Shown piece by piece: positions 1 to 10,712 of a DNA stretch of 64,000 nt; position 1 is the stretch's first letter, and every line of letters begins with the position of its first letter. A model generated the notes under the pieces. It saw nothing but the letters and a program-made list of their open reading frames with translations, searched no databases and was not told the DNA's origin. Position numbers and translations under genes: made by a program. Origin of the DNA: Streptomyces celluloflavus (GTDB lineage Bacteria > Actinomycetota > Actinomycetes > Streptomycetales > Streptomycetaceae); contig JOEL01000030.1 in assembly GCA_000720995.1 (NCBI GenBank), forward strand, positions 1 to 64,000, given 5' to 3'.

Positions 1-137
1 GAACGCGGGAGACCAGCGCATCCAACACCGTTCGGGACGCGCGCAGTTCCGGGAGCTGGCAGCAAATGCCACTCCTGAACACTGTTTAGGAACGGTTCGT
101 GGCCGGGCAGCGGCCTGTCAGGGGTGCGGAGCCCGCG

Positions 138-848
138 TTACCCCATCAGCCCCGCCTGGTGGGCGAGGAGGGCGGCCTGTACCCGGCTGCCGGTGCCGGT
201 CTTCTCCAGGATGCGGCCCACATGGGTCTTGACGGTGCCGAGGCCGATGTCGAGGCGGCGGCCGATCTCCAGGTTCGGCAGTCCGGCGCCGAGCATCGTC
301 AGCACCTCGCGTTCGCGGTCGGTGAGGGCGGCCAGCCGCTGGTCGGGGGTGCCGGTGGTGGCCGCGCCGATCCGGCCGCCGCCCTGGAGCATCCGCTTGA
401 CGACGTGGCCGGTGACGCCGGGTGAGAGCACCGCGTCGCCGGCCGCCGCGGCCCGTACGGCGTTGATCAGTTCCTGCGGCCCCTCGTCCTTGAGCAGGAA
501 GCCGCCGGCGCCGGCGTGCAGGGCGCGGATGACGTTCTCCTCGTCGCCGAAGGTGGTGAGCATGACGACCTGCGGTGCGGGGTCGAGCAGCACCAGTTGC
601 CCGATGGCCGCGAGCCCGTCCAGTACCGGCATCCGGATATCGACCAGCGCGACGTCCACCGGCTGCCGCCCGGCCATCTCGACCGCCTCCGCACCGTTGG
701 CGGCCTCGGCGACCACCTCGATGTCCTCGGCGTGCCGGAGGATCAGCCGGACGCCGTGCCGGATCATCTCCTCGTCGTCGGCGAGGAGGACGCGGATCCT
801 GGGCTTGTCGTGGGGGGCCGGGGTGTGCGCGGGCGGCGTCGTGTTCAT
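138..848 (-). CDS. LuxR/NarL-family response regulator
   Basis: A 236-residue two-component response regulator that should bind DNA when phosphorylated. The N-terminal receiver domain (about residues 17-130) shows the acidic pair in VLLADDEE, the phospho-acceptor Asp in ALVDIRMPVLDG and the conserved Lys in GFLLKDE. The C-terminal LuxR-type helix-turn-helix (about 170-232) reads LTDREREVLTMLGAGLPNLE followed by IGLGTVKTHVGRILEK. It starts at ATG 848 behind a GGAGAG ribosome site and follows the histidine kinase gene on the same strand after 97 bases, so the two form a pair. The targets cannot be read from the sequence. Confidence 0.95.
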   Translation of the reverse strand: MNTTPPAHTPAPHDKPRIRVLLADDEEMIRHGVRLILRHAEDIEVVAEAANGAEAVEMAGRQPVDVALVDIRMPVLDGLAAIGQLVLLDPAPQVVMLTTFGDEENVIRALHAGAGGFLLKDEGPQELINAVRAAAAGDAVLSPGVTGHVVKRMLQGGGRIGAATTGTPDQRLAALTDREREVLTMLGAGLPNLEIGRRLDIGLGTVKTHVGRILEKTGTGSRVQAALLAHQAGLMG

Positions 849-945
849 CGGGCTCTCCGTTGGCGGTGGGGCGGTGGGGGCGGGCGATGCGGGTGGTGGC
901 GGGGCGGCGGAGGGCGGGCGCGGGAGGGGGCCGCGACAGGTGTCG

Positions 946-2739
946 TCAGGTCCGTCCGTCGCCGCCGTGGCGGGTGTCGGGTGCCGGGGTGGGGCGTCCG
1001 GTGGCAGGGGGGCCTTCCGGGGCCAGCGGGACGGTGAATTCGGTGATTTCGACCAGAATGCCGTCGCGGAAGCAGTATCGGGTGATCGGGAGCCGGCCGT
1101 CCTTCCCCACGTCCGTCCGGTACGGGAACAGGCAGCTCGTCCCGGGCGAACGGGCCGGTTCGCGGCCCGCCGCGGCCGCGCGGACCAGGTCGCTGTCCGC
1201 GCCGGTCACCGCCCGGACCTCGGGCACGGTCATACCCGTACGCACCGTACGGTCGGGCAGGCTCTCCTGGACCGGCCGGGAGCTCTGCACCAGCGTCAGG
1301 CCGAAGAACAGCATCGCCCCCACCCCGGCGAGCCCCAGTGCCGCGGCCGCCAGGCCCGGCAGATGGCGCACAACACCGGGCAACCTGCGCAGTGCGCCCG
1401 GCAGTTGGCGCGGCATACCGGGCGGTTGGCGCGCCGCGTCCGGCAGTGCGCCCGAGCGCCGGGACACCTCGGCGGCCGGGACACCGCCGGGCGGCGGGCC
1501 GTCGCCGTCGGCCGGGGCGGCGGCGTCCGGGCGGGTGGGCAGCACCGCCTCGACGAGGAAGCCGCCGGACGGGGTCGGCCCGGTGTGCAGTTCGCCGCCG
1601 AGGAGCCGGACCCGCTCGCGCAGACCGGTCAGGCCGCGGCCGGTGCCCAGGCCGGTGGCGGCCTCGGGCGGGGTGGGCGGGGCGCCGTTGCGGATCCGTA
1701 CGCCGACGCGGTCGTCGGTGCGGGTGACGGCCAGTTCGACGACGGCGCCGGTCGCGTAGCGGTGGACGTTGGTGAGCGACTCGCGGACCACGCGGTGCAC
1801 GGCGCGCCGGACCCGCGGCTCCAGGGTGTCCAGGTCGGCACCGTGCCAGGTGAAGTCGACGGGGATACCGGCGGCCCGGGACTCCTCGGCGAGCGCGTCG
1901 ATGTCGGTGCGGGTGCCGGTGGCGTCCGTCAACGCCTCGGTTCCGGTGTCACGCCCCAACGGGCCCAGCACGCCCAGCACTTCCCGCAGTTCGCGCATCG
2001 CGTCCCGGGTCGCCAGCCGGATCTGCGCGGCGTCCTCCGTGAGTTCGGGGGCCCTGGCCGCGAGCGTCAGCTCCAGACCGCCGGTGTGCAGCGAGATCAG
2101 GCTGAGCCGGTGGCCGACCAGATCGTGCATCTCGGCGGCGATCCGGGAGCGCTCCTCGACCCGGGAGGCGCTGTCGGCGATCCTGCGGGCCTCCTCGGCG
2201 GCCGCGGCGCGGTCGTGCAGCGCCAGCAGCAGGCGTTCCTGCTGGCCGACGGAGCTGCCGACCAGGCCGGGGATGAGCACGCCCACCCCGCCGACCACCG
2301 CGCCGAGCGCGAAACCGGCCAGCCAGCCGCCGTGGCCGAGGACGAGGGTGCCGACCGTGCTGATGACCACCGGGAGGCCGGCCGCGGCGAGCAGGACGCC
2401 GCCGCGGTAGCGCGGATCGTCGGTGCGCCGCGCCGCGGTGAAGGCGGCCACGGCCGTCAGCAGTCCGACGGTCGGCAGCACCCCGGCCAGGAAGCCGAGG
2501 CCGAGCAGCGCCATGAGGGGCAGCTTGCGGCGGAGCAGCAGCAGGGCGACCGCGGCGCAGCCCAGGAACGTCCGCAGCAGCGCGGGCAGCGCACCGAAGA
2601 AACCGAAGTCGCCGCTGGAGACGGCCACGAGGTAGCACACCGCCGTGCCCGCTTCCGCGGTGAGCGGCAGCCAGCTCCGGCGCCACGTGGTGTTTTCCCG
2701 GGATGCGCGGTGCGGACCGGGCGGCGGCAGAAAGGACAT
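946..2739 (-). CDS. NarL-type sensor histidine kinase with unusual C-terminal membrane extension
   Basis: A membrane sensor kinase of about 597 residues. An N-terminal block of hydrophobic helices (about 25-170) is followed by a HisKA_3 dimerisation helix with the phospho-accepting His in AAEMHDLVGHRLS (near residue 203), then an HATPase_c domain containing VVRESLTNVHRY and GLGTGRGLTGLRERV. After the catalytic domain, where this family normally ends, there are about 190 more residues: a Pro/Leu/Arg repeat (LPGALRRLPGVVRHLPG), a transmembrane helix near 470 and a presumably extracytoplasmic domain with two Cys. ATG 2739 is preferred because GAGAG lies just upstream; an in-frame GTG at 2772 would add 11 residues. 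It forms an operon with the downstream response regulator. Confidence 0.9.
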   Translation of the reverse strand: MSFLPPPGPHRASRENTTWRRSWLPLTAEAGTAVCYLVAVSSGDFGFFGALPALLRTFLGCAAVALLLLRRKLPLMALLGLGFLAGVLPTVGLLTAVAAFTAARRTDDPRYRGGVLLAAAGLPVVISTVGTLVLGHGGWLAGFALGAVVGGVGVLIPGLVGSSVGQQERLLLALHDRAAAAEEARRIADSASRVEERSRIAAEMHDLVGHRLSLISLHTGGLELTLAARAPELTEDAAQIRLATRDAMRELREVLGVLGPLGRDTGTEALTDATGTRTDIDALAEESRAAGIPVDFTWHGADLDTLEPRVRRAVHRVVRESLTNVHRYATGAVVELAVTRTDDRVGVRIRNGAPPTPPEAATGLGTGRGLTGLRERVRLLGGELHTGPTPSGGFLVEAVLPTRPDAAAPADGDGPPPGGVPAAEVSRRSGALPDAARQPPGMPRQLPGALRRLPGVVRHLPGLAAAALGLAGVGAMLFFGLTLVQSSRPVQESLPDRTVRTGMTVPEVRAVTGADSDLVRAAAAGREPARSPGTSCLFPYRTDVGKDGRLPITRYCFRDGILVEITEFTVPLAPEGPPATGRPTPAPDTRHGGDGRT

Positions 2740-2791
2740 GCTCTCGATTATCGGCACGTGCACGGCGCGCACCGTGCACCCTGAGAAGGAG

Positions 2792-2837
2792 CCGGGGCGC
2801 GGGCCGTATGACCAAAGGAATACGGCCCGCGCCCGGG
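2792..2837 (-). terminator. Hairpin terminator after the betaine transport genes
   Basis: An 18-bp stem with one mismatch (arms 2792-2809 and 2820-2837) and a 10-base loop lies 60 bases beyond the stop of the substrate-binding protein gene and before the histidine kinase gene. A second 8-bp hairpin (GCCCGGCG/CGCCGGGC, 2840-2865) sits beside it. There is no U tract, as usual in Streptomyces. It should separate the transporter transcript from the kinase gene. Confidence 0.65.
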
Positions 2838-2898
2838 GTGCCCGGCGGTACGCCGCACGCCGGGCGGCCGCGCACTCCGCGTACGGCTGATTCCGCGG

Positions 2899-3927
2899 CT
2901 ACTTCCCGGGCAGCCACCGCTTCCAGACGTCCGGGTTCTTCTCGACCCAGCGTTTGGCCGCCTCGTCCGCGGAGAGGCCGTCCGAGGCGATCATCTCGGA
3001 GACGTCGTTCTGGTTCTCCTTGGTCCAGGTGAAGGACTTCAGGAAGGCCGCGGCCGCACCGCCGCTTTGGGCGAAGTCGGTGTTGAAGTACTTCTGGAGC
3101 GGGGTGGTCGGATAGGCGCAGTCGACGGTCGTGGGGTCCTTCGCGCCCTTTTCCGCGCAGGCGTCGGTGTACGCGGGGAGTTTCACCTCCACCATCGGCA
3201 CCTGGTTGAAGAGCCACTGCGGCTGGTACCAGTACGTCAGGAAGGGCTTCTTCTCCTTGGCGAACTGCTGGATCTGGGTGATCTGCGCCGCCTCGGAGCC
3301 AGCGAAGACGACCTCGTAGTCGAGGTGGAGGTTCTTCACCAGCGCCTTGTCATTGGTGACGTAGGACGGTGAACCGTCCATCAGCTGGCCCTTGTCGCCG
3401 CTCTCCGGTGTGCGCAGCTGCGCGGCGAACTTGTTGAGGTTCTTCCAGTCGGTGACCTCGGGGTGGGCGTCGGCCCAGTACTTGGGGACGAACCAGCCGA
3501 TGTGGCCGGTGACGCCGTTGCCGCCGCCCGCGGTGATCGTCTTCTTGTCCTGGACGTAGCGCCGCTCCTGGTCGGGGTGGCCCCAGTCCTCCAGGATCGC
3601 GTCGACCCGGCCCTGGCTGAGCGCGTCCCAGGCGGGGATCTCGTCCACCTGGACGGTGTCCACGTGGTAGTCCAGCTCGTGTTCCAGGAGGTACTTCGCC
3701 ACCGCGACATTGGCCTGGGCGCCGATCCAGGTCTGTACGGAGAGGGTGACGGACTTGGCGCCCTGGGCCGCCGCGAACGGCGACGCCTGTTTGGTCATAT
3801 CGGCCTTGCCGCAGCCGGTGAGCGAGAGCAGCACCGCCCCGGCCAGCAGTGCGCTGCCGGCGGCGGTGCGGCGGCGGACGCGCCGGGCGGCGGCCGTGGC
3901 AGGTGTCGCGGAGGGGGTCGAGGACAT
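2899..3927 (-). CDS. opuAC: Glycine betaine ABC transporter substrate-binding lipoprotein (OpuAC-like)
   Basis: A 342-residue exported lipoprotein that should capture glycine betaine or a similar quaternary amine for the adjacent permease. The N-terminus is Arg-rich (RRVRRRT), then a hydrophobic segment and the lipobox SLTGC with the acylated Cys at about residue 39. The mature part matches the OpuAC/ProX fold, with SVTLSVQTWIGAQANVAVAK near its start and aromatic residues (GWFVPKYW, TYWYQPQWLF) of the kind that cage the ligand. ATG 3927 begins two bases after the permease stop. A longer upstream reading in this frame only shadows the permease. Confidence 0.93.
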   Translation of the reverse strand: MSSTPSATPATAAARRVRRRTAAGSALLAGAVLLSLTGCGKADMTKQASPFAAAQGAKSVTLSVQTWIGAQANVAVAKYLLEHELDYHVDTVQVDEIPAWDALSQGRVDAILEDWGHPDQERRYVQDKKTITAGGGNGVTGHIGWFVPKYWADAHPEVTDWKNLNKFAAQLRTPESGDKGQLMDGSPSYVTNDKALVKNLHLDYEVVFAGSEAAQITQIQQFAKEKKPFLTYWYQPQWLFNQVPMVEVKLPAYTDACAEKGAKDPTTVDCAYPTTPLQKYFNTDFAQSGGAAAAFLKSFTWTKENQNDVSEMIASDGLSADEAAKRWVEKNPDVWKRWLPGK

Positions 3928-3929
3928 GG

Positions 3930-5921
3930 TCAGGCTCCCTTCGCCGTGCGGCGGGCCGTCGGCTGGGTGACCCGGTCGAGCATCAGCCCCAGGCAGACGA
4001 TGGCGACGCCCGCGACCAGGCCGAGGGCCAGATCGCCGGTGGCCAGGCCGGTGACGACGTCGTAGCCGAGCGCGCCGCCGCCCACCAGGCCGCCGATGAT
4101 GACGACGGCGAGGACGAGGACCACGCCCTGGTTGACGGCCAGCAGCAGCGCGGGCCGGGCCAGCGGGAGCTGGACCTGGCGCAGCAGCTGCCGGCGGGTG
4201 GCGCCGAGCGAGCGGGCCGACTCCACGGCCCCGGGGTCGACCTGGCGCAGGCCCTGGGTGGTGATGCGGATGACGGCGGGCAGCGCGTAGACGACGGCCG
4301 CGGCGGCGGCCGGGGCGCGGCCCACGGCGAACAGCGCGACGACCGGGATCAGGTACACGAACTGCGGCATCGTCTGCATGACGTCCAGGACGGGCCGCAG
4401 CACCGCCTCCAGGCGTCGGCTGCCGGCGGCCGCGATGCCCACGGCGAAGCCGATCACCAGGGTCACCGCGAGGGCGGCGAGCACCTGGGAGAGGGTGTTC
4501 ATGGCGGGCTTCCAGACGCCGAGCACGCCGATGGCGGCCATCGCGAGGACGGCGGTCAGGGCGGTGCGCCAGGTGCCGATGAGCCAGGCCAGTGCGGCGA
4601 CGATGAGCAGTGCGCCGTACCAGGGCAGCGCGGTCAGGCCGTCGCGGAGCGGGTTGAGCACCCAGTCGGTGAAGTGCGCGGCCCAGTCCGCGGTGCCGCC
4701 GACGACGGGGACGCCGGAGTAGAGGTGGTCGACCATCCACTCCTTGACGTCGTTGACGGGGCGGGCGATGGCCACCGTCCAGCCGGCCGGCCAGACCGGT
4801 GAGCCGGCGAGCCGCCCGGCGACGGCGAGGACGGCGGTGAGTACGGCGATACCGGCCCAGGCGAGCGGGCCGCGCAGCGCCTTCGGCCCGGTGGTGTCCG
4901 CCGGGGAGCCGAGCCGGGCGCCGGCCGCCGCGGTGGTGCGGTCCATGACGATGGCGAGCAGCACGATGGGGATCGCGGCGGCGAGCGCGGCGCCGACGTC
5001 CACCGAGGCCAGTGCCTGGTAGACGCGGTCGCCGAGGCCGGCCGCGCCGATCATCGAGGCGATCACGACCATGGAGAGCGCCATCATGATCGTCTGGTTG
5101 ACGCCGAGCAGCAGTTCCTTGCGGGCCAGCGGGAGCCGGGCGGTCAGCAGCCGCTGCCGGCCGGTGGCGCCGAGCGAGGAGACGGCCTCCAGGACACCGG
5201 GGTCCGCGCCGCGCAGGCCGAGCGCGGTCAGCCGCGCCATCGGCGGGGCCGCGTAGACGACGGTGGCCAGCAGTGCGGCCGGTACGCCGATGCCGAAGAC
5301 CAGCACGACGGGCAGCAGATACGCGAAGGCGGGCAGCACCTGCATGGTGTCCAGGACGGGCCGCAGCAGGCGGAACACCCGGTCCGAGAGCCCGGCGGCC
5401 AGGCCGAGCAGCGCGCCGACGACGACCGAGGCGAGCACCGCGACGACCATCAGGGCGAGCGTCTGCATGGTCGGCACCCACATGCCCAGCAGACCGCTGA
5501 CCGCGAAGGAGACCAGTGCGGTCGCGGCGATGCGCAGGCCCGCGACGCGCCAGGCGAGCAGCGTGACGCCGGCCGTCACACCGGTCCAGCCGAGCGCGAG
5601 CAGCAGCAGGTAGACGGCGCGTACGGAGAGCACGACGGCGTTGCTGAGGTGGCCGAGGACGTAGACGAACAGCGGGTGGCTGTCGCGGTTGTCGATGATC
5701 CAGTCGCTGGTCCGGCCGAGCGGGCCGGACAGGTCGACGGTCAGGCCGGTGGGCCAGGTGGCGCCGGGCCAGGTGGCGCGGACGAGCGGGACCAGGACCG
5801 CCGCGGCGACGGCGAGCAGCAGGAGCTTGCCGAGGCCGCGGTGGCGCAGTGCCGTCCGGAGGGGGCCGCCGTCGGCGGCGGTCAGCGGGCCGGGTGTGGT
5901 GGGGGGCGCGGCGGTGCTCAT
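3930..5921 (-). CDS. opuAB: Glycine betaine ABC transporter permease, two fused permease domains (OpuAB-like)
   Basis: A 663-residue inner-membrane permease with two tandem BPD_transp_1 units in one chain. Each half carries an EAA-type coupling loop for the ATPase: EAVSSLGATGRQRLLTARLP in the first and ESARSLGATRRQLLRQVQLP in the second. The repeated NQTIMMALSMVVIAS / NQGVVLVLAVVIIGG segments show that the halves arose by duplication. Single-unit permeases of this family are about 280 residues, so this protein alone could form the channel. ATG 5921 overlaps the stop of the small upstream ORF (ATGA), implying coupled translation. Confidence 0.93.
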   Translation of the reverse strand: MSTAAPPTTPGPLTAADGGPLRTALRHRGLGKLLLLAVAAAVLVPLVRATWPGATWPTGLTVDLSGPLGRTSDWIIDNRDSHPLFVYVLGHLSNAVVLSVRAVYLLLLALGWTGVTAGVTLLAWRVAGLRIAATALVSFAVSGLLGMWVPTMQTLALMVVAVLASVVVGALLGLAAGLSDRVFRLLRPVLDTMQVLPAFAYLLPVVLVFGIGVPAALLATVVYAAPPMARLTALGLRGADPGVLEAVSSLGATGRQRLLTARLPLARKELLLGVNQTIMMALSMVVIASMIGAAGLGDRVYQALASVDVGAALAAAIPIVLLAIVMDRTTAAAGARLGSPADTTGPKALRGPLAWAGIAVLTAVLAVAGRLAGSPVWPAGWTVAIARPVNDVKEWMVDHLYSGVPVVGGTADWAAHFTDWVLNPLRDGLTALPWYGALLIVAALAWLIGTWRTALTAVLAMAAIGVLGVWKPAMNTLSQVLAALAVTLVIGFAVGIAAAGSRRLEAVLRPVLDVMQTMPQFVYLIPVVALFAVGRAPAAAAAVVYALPAVIRITTQGLRQVDPGAVESARSLGATRRQLLRQVQLPLARPALLLAVNQGVVLVLAVVIIGGLVGGGALGYDVVTGLATGDLALGLVAGVAIVCLGLMLDRVTQPTARRTAKGA

Positions 5922-6096
5922 GCGCGGCCCCGTTTCACGGTGCCGGCCGGTACGTTCCGCGCGGCGGCGCGCTGGGCCTCGCGCCAGTGGCGCAGCAGCG
6001 CGGTGCGCAGCCGGGCGGTGACGCCTGCCGCGGGGCGGGGCGGGGCGGCGGGCGCGGCGGCGCGGACGGCGCCGCGGCGGGGGGCGGCGGCGTACA

Positions 6097-6097
<1 letters not shown>
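5918..6097 (-). CDS. Small Arg/Ala-rich ORF (59 aa) between transporter ATPase and permease genes
   Basis: A 59-codon ORF filling the gap between the ATPase and permease genes. Its ATG (6097) shares a base with the ATPase stop (TGATG) and its stop overlaps the permease start (ATGA), so it is joined to both neighbours. The product begins MYAAAPRRGAVRAAA, has the amphipathic stretch TARLRTALLRHWREAQRAAA in its second half and ends VKRGRA. No transmembrane segment or known family was recognised. The reading frame could be chance, since GC-rich DNA keeps frames open, but two exact junctions are hard to get by chance. A role in the transporter is inference from position only. Confidence 0.55.
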
Positions 6098-7247
<1,150 letters not shown>

Positions 7248-7248
<1 letters not shown>

Positions 7249-8837
7249 CACGCATCACCGCCCTTCTCCGGTGCCCGGTGGAGCAGTTCGGCGCACTTCT
7301 CCCCCACCATCAGCACCCCGATCATCGGGTTGACGGCGGGCATGGTCGGGAAGACGGAGGCGTCGGCGATGCGGATGCCCGTCAGTCCGCGGATCCTCAA
7401 CTCCGGGTCGACGACGGCCAGTTCGTCATCGGCGGCGCCCATCTTGCAGGTGCCGGCCGGGTGGTAGACGGTGTGCGCGACCTTGCGGGCGTACTCGCTG
7501 ATGTCCTCGTCGGAGGTGACCTCGGGGCCGGGGCAGACCTCGCGCTTGAGCCAGCCGGCCAGCGGCTCGGTCTTGGCGATCTCCCGGGCGATCTTGATGC
7601 CGTCGACCAGGGTCCGGCCGTCGTCATCCGCCTCGTCCGTGAAGTAGCGGAAGTCCAGCGCCGGCTTGACCTCGGGGTCGGCGCTGGTGAGGTAGATCCG
7701 GCCGCGGCTCTTGGGCTTGGGGATGTTCGGCGTCATCGACACACCGTGCGGGGGCTTTTCGTAGCCGAGCCGCTCCGGGTTGTCGGTGAACGGGATCTGG
7801 TAGAAGTGGAACATCAGGTCCGGGCCGCGCGATTCGGGGTCGCGGCGCACGAACAGCCCGGCGTCCGAGTCCATCGCGGAGTTGTCGGGGATCGGCCCGT
7901 CGGTCTCCCAGACGATGACCGACTCGGGGTGGTCGAGGAGGTTCTCGCCGACGCCCGGCAGGTCGCGTACGACGGGGATGCCGAGCGCTTCCAGGTCCTC
8001 GCGGGGGCCGATACCGGAGTGCAGCAGCAGCCGCGGGGTGTCCACCGCGCCCGCGCAGACCAGCACCTCGCGCCCGGCCTCGACCAGGATCTCCGCGCCG
8101 TCCTTGGTGCGCACCCGCACCCCGGTCGCCCGGTCGCCGGTCAGCTCCAGCTTGTACGCCCAGGTCTCCAGCATCAGGCGGAGGTTGGGGCGGTCCCCGG
8201 CCTCGATGTGCGGGTGGAGGTAGGCCACCGACGCGGAGGAGCGCTTGTTGTTCTCCGGGTGGTAGGCGAGGTCGAAGAAGCCGACGCCCTCGTGGAACGG
8301 CTGCTTGTTGAAGCCCTCCACGCGCGGTACGTCCAGGGCGTGCTGCGCGGCCTCGACGAAGTCGCGGGCGATGGCGTTCCGGTCCTTCTCGTCCACCGCG
8401 ACGATGTGGTTGCGCAGCTTGCCGAAGTACGGGTCCATGGCCTTGGCGTCCCAGCCGGCGGCGCCCGCCTCGGCCCATTCGTCCCAGTCGCCGGGGAGCG
8501 GCTTGAAGGAGATCAGGGTGTTGTGCGAGGAACAGCCGCCGAGCACCTTCGCGCGGCTGTGCAGGATGTGGGAGTTGCCGCGCGGCTGCTCGGTGGTGGT
8601 GTAGCCGTAGTCGAGGTCGCCGCCGAGCAGACCGAGCCAGCGGCGCAGCGTCAGCACGTCGTCGCGGTCGATGTCGGTGGGGCCGCCCTCGATGACGACG
8701 ACGCTGACGGCGGGGTCCTCGGTGAGCCGGGAGGCGATGACGGAACCGGCGGTGCCGCCGCCGACGACGACGTAGTCGGCCCGGACCGTCCGGGACGGGC
8801 GGGGCGCGGGCGCGGGTGCGGACGAAGAGGGGGACAT
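7248..8837 (-). CDS. betA: GMC-family FAD oxidoreductase, likely choline dehydrogenase
   Basis: A 529-residue flavoprotein of the glucose-methanol-choline family. The N-terminal FAD-binding motif is [18 protein letters not shown], the first GMC signature surrounds [16 protein letters not shown], and the C-terminal block has the catalytic-type His ([11 protein letters not shown]) and Asn ([16 protein letters not shown]). The gene lies between a betaine-aldehyde-dehydrogenase-like gene and betaine transport genes, so oxidation of choline to betaine aldehyde is the best inference; GMC substrate specificity cannot be read from sequence alone. ATG 8837 has an AGGAG ribosome site. A hairpin separates it from the dehydrogenase gene upstream. 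Confidence 0.85.
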
Positions 8838-8965
8838 GAGGGGTGCTCCTTCTGCACGGTGCGTGGGCTGCGTGAGCTGCCGCGAGCCGCCGCGGTACGG
8901 CGGTGGTGGCGCGGCGCCGGGGGTGGCGGTCGCCGCGCGCGGGCGGGGCGGAGGGGGTCCGGCGG

Positions 8966-8997
8966 GGTGGCGGCGGGCGGTGCGGCCCGCCGCCACC
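8966..8997 (-). terminator. Strong hairpin between aldehyde dehydrogenase and oxidoreductase genes
   Basis: A perfect 13-bp stem (arms 8966-8978 and 8985-8997) with a 6-base loop lies 7 bases past the stop of the aldehyde dehydrogenase gene. It could partly terminate transcription or protect the upstream message, giving different levels of the dehydrogenase and the downstream genes. No U tract follows. Confidence 0.5.
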
Positions 8998-9004
8998 GGG
9001 TGGG

Positions 9005-10513
9005 TCAGCCGGCGAACCACCGCACGGGTGCGGGCCGGAGGTTCTCGTAAATGTGCTTGCTCTCGCGGTACTCGTCCAGACCCGTGGGGCCCAGTTCCCG
9101 GCCGATGCCGGACTTGCCGAAGCCGCCCCACTCCGCCTGCGGGAGGTAGGGGTGGTAGTCGTTGATCCAGACGGTGCCGTGCCGCAGCCGGGCGGCGACC
9201 CGCCGGGCGCGGGCGGTGTCGGCCGAGAAGACGGCGCCGGCCAGGCCGTATTCGGTGTCGTTGGCGAGCGCGACCGCCTCGTCCTCGGTGGTGAAGGTCT
9301 CCACCGTCAGGATCGGCCCGAAGGTCTCCTCCCGGACGACGGTCATCTCGCGGTGGCAGCCGTCCAGCACGGTCGGCGGGTAGAAGTAGCCGGTGGCGGG
9401 CCGCACTTCGGAGGGTTCGGGGCGGGCGCCGCCGCAGCGCAGCCGGGCGCCCTCGGCGAGCGCCGAGGCGACGTACGCCTCGACCTTGTCGAGCTGCTGC
9501 TGCGAGACGAGCGGGCCGCACTCGACGCCGTCCTCGGTGCCGCGGCCGAGCTTGATCCGCTCGGCGCGGCGGGCGAGTTCGGTGACGAAACGGTCGCGCA
9601 CCGATTCCTCGATGATCAGCCGGGCGCCGGCCGAGCAGACCTGCCCGCTGTGGATGAACGCCGCGTTCAGCGCCTGGTCGACGGCGGTGTCGAAGCCCTC
9701 CTCGGTCGCGCAGGCGTCGGCGAACACCACATTGGGGTTCTTGCCGCCGAGCTCCAGCGCGATCTTCTTGGCGCCGGCCACCGCGGCCTGCCCGGCCTTG
9801 GTGCCGCTGACCAGGCCGCCGGTGAAGGAGAACAGGTCGACGTCGGGGTGTTCGGCGAGCCGCGCGCCGACCGGTACGCCCGCGCCGGTGACGAGGTTCG
9901 CGACCCCGGCCGGCAGTCCGGCCGCCACCAGCAGCCTGATGAGGTGCACGGTCGACAGCGGGGTGACCTCGCTGGGCTTGATCACGAAGGTGTTGCCCGC
10001 CGCGAGGGCCGGGGCGATCTTCCAACTGGCCTGCAGCAGCGGGTAGTTCCAGGGCGTGATGAGCGCGCAGACACCGACCGGCTCGTGCACGACGACGCTG
10101 TGCACATCCGCCGATCCGGCGTCGACGACCCGCCCGCCGCTCTCGTTCGTCACCACGTCGGCGAAGTACCGGAAGGCGTTGGTGACGTCGTCGACGTCGA
10201 CCCGGCCCTCCTCCAGGGTCTTGCCGGTGTCCCGGCTCTCGATGAGGGCGATCTCCTCGCGGTCGCGCTGGAGCAGGTCGGCGACCCGGCGCAGCAGGGC
10301 GGCGCGCTCGGCGACGGGGGTACGGGGCCAGACGCCGGCGCCGCCGTCGAAGGCACGGGCGGCGGCCGCGACCGCCGCGTCGGCGTCCTGCGCACCGCCC
10401 TCGGCCACCAGCTGGATGATCGTCGCGTCGGCGGGGTCGAGGACCTCCCGCGTGTCGCCGGATGCGGCGGGCAGCCACACCCCGTCTACGTGAATGGTCT
10501 CGCTTGCCGACAC
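9005..10513 (-). CDS. betB: Betaine-aldehyde dehydrogenase-like NAD(P)-dependent aldehyde dehydrogenase
   Basis: A 502-residue aldehyde dehydrogenase, the usual length. It has the catalytic Glu in ALELGGKNPNVVF and the catalytic Cys in HSGQVCSAGARLIIEES; the CSAG context is typical of betaine aldehyde dehydrogenases. The conserved substrate-channel and cofactor segments TPWNYPLLQASWKIAPALAA and EETFGPILTV are also present. With the oxidoreductase downstream it would complete choline to glycine betaine conversion in the cytoplasm. The start is GTG 10513 behind GGAAGG. It is the first gene of a minus-strand set reading through to 2899. Confidence 0.9.
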   Translation of the reverse strand: MSASETIHVDGVWLPAASGDTREVLDPADATIIQLVAEGGAQDADAAVAAAARAFDGGAGVWPRTPVAERAALLRRVADLLQRDREEIALIESRDTGKTLEEGRVDVDDVTNAFRYFADVVTNESGGRVVDAGSADVHSVVVHEPVGVCALITPWNYPLLQASWKIAPALAAGNTFVIKPSEVTPLSTVHLIRLLVAAGLPAGVANLVTGAGVPVGARLAEHPDVDLFSFTGGLVSGTKAGQAAVAGAKKIALELGGKNPNVVFADACATEEGFDTAVDQALNAAFIHSGQVCSAGARLIIEESVRDRFVTELARRAERIKLGRGTEDGVECGPLVSQQQLDKVEAYVASALAEGARLRCGGARPEPSEVRPATGYFYPPTVLDGCHREMTVVREETFGPILTVETFTTEDEAVALANDTEYGLAGAVFSADTARARRVAARLRHGTVWINDYHPYLPQAEWGGFGKSGIGRELGPTGLDEYRESKHIYENLRPAPVRWFAG

Positions 10514-10614
10514 TTGTGTTCTGCCTTCCGCTTACCTGTGTGCGCATGCCGGTTCCCACCAGCACCGGGGCCCCTCCCCGAAAGCCCCCTACCTATGTCC
10601 ACCCACTCATGGAA

Positions 10615-10630
10615 AGTGATCTGACTCACA
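10615..10630. promoter_or_regulatory. Crp-like palindrome between divergent genes
   Basis: AGTGA-TCTGAC-TCACA fits the TGTGA-N6-TCACA form bound by Crp-family regulators. It sits about 100 bases before the aldehyde dehydrogenase start (minus strand) and 83 bases before the lipoprotein start (plus strand), in the only AT-richer part of this intergenic region. Binding is inferred. Confidence 0.4.
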
Positions 10631-10712
10631 CAAAACACACCCAATATGCGCGTAAAACCGCTGGACCGTACCGTGGAGAGCTGTACGTCCCCTCGGGGCC
10701 GGAGGTGCCGAG

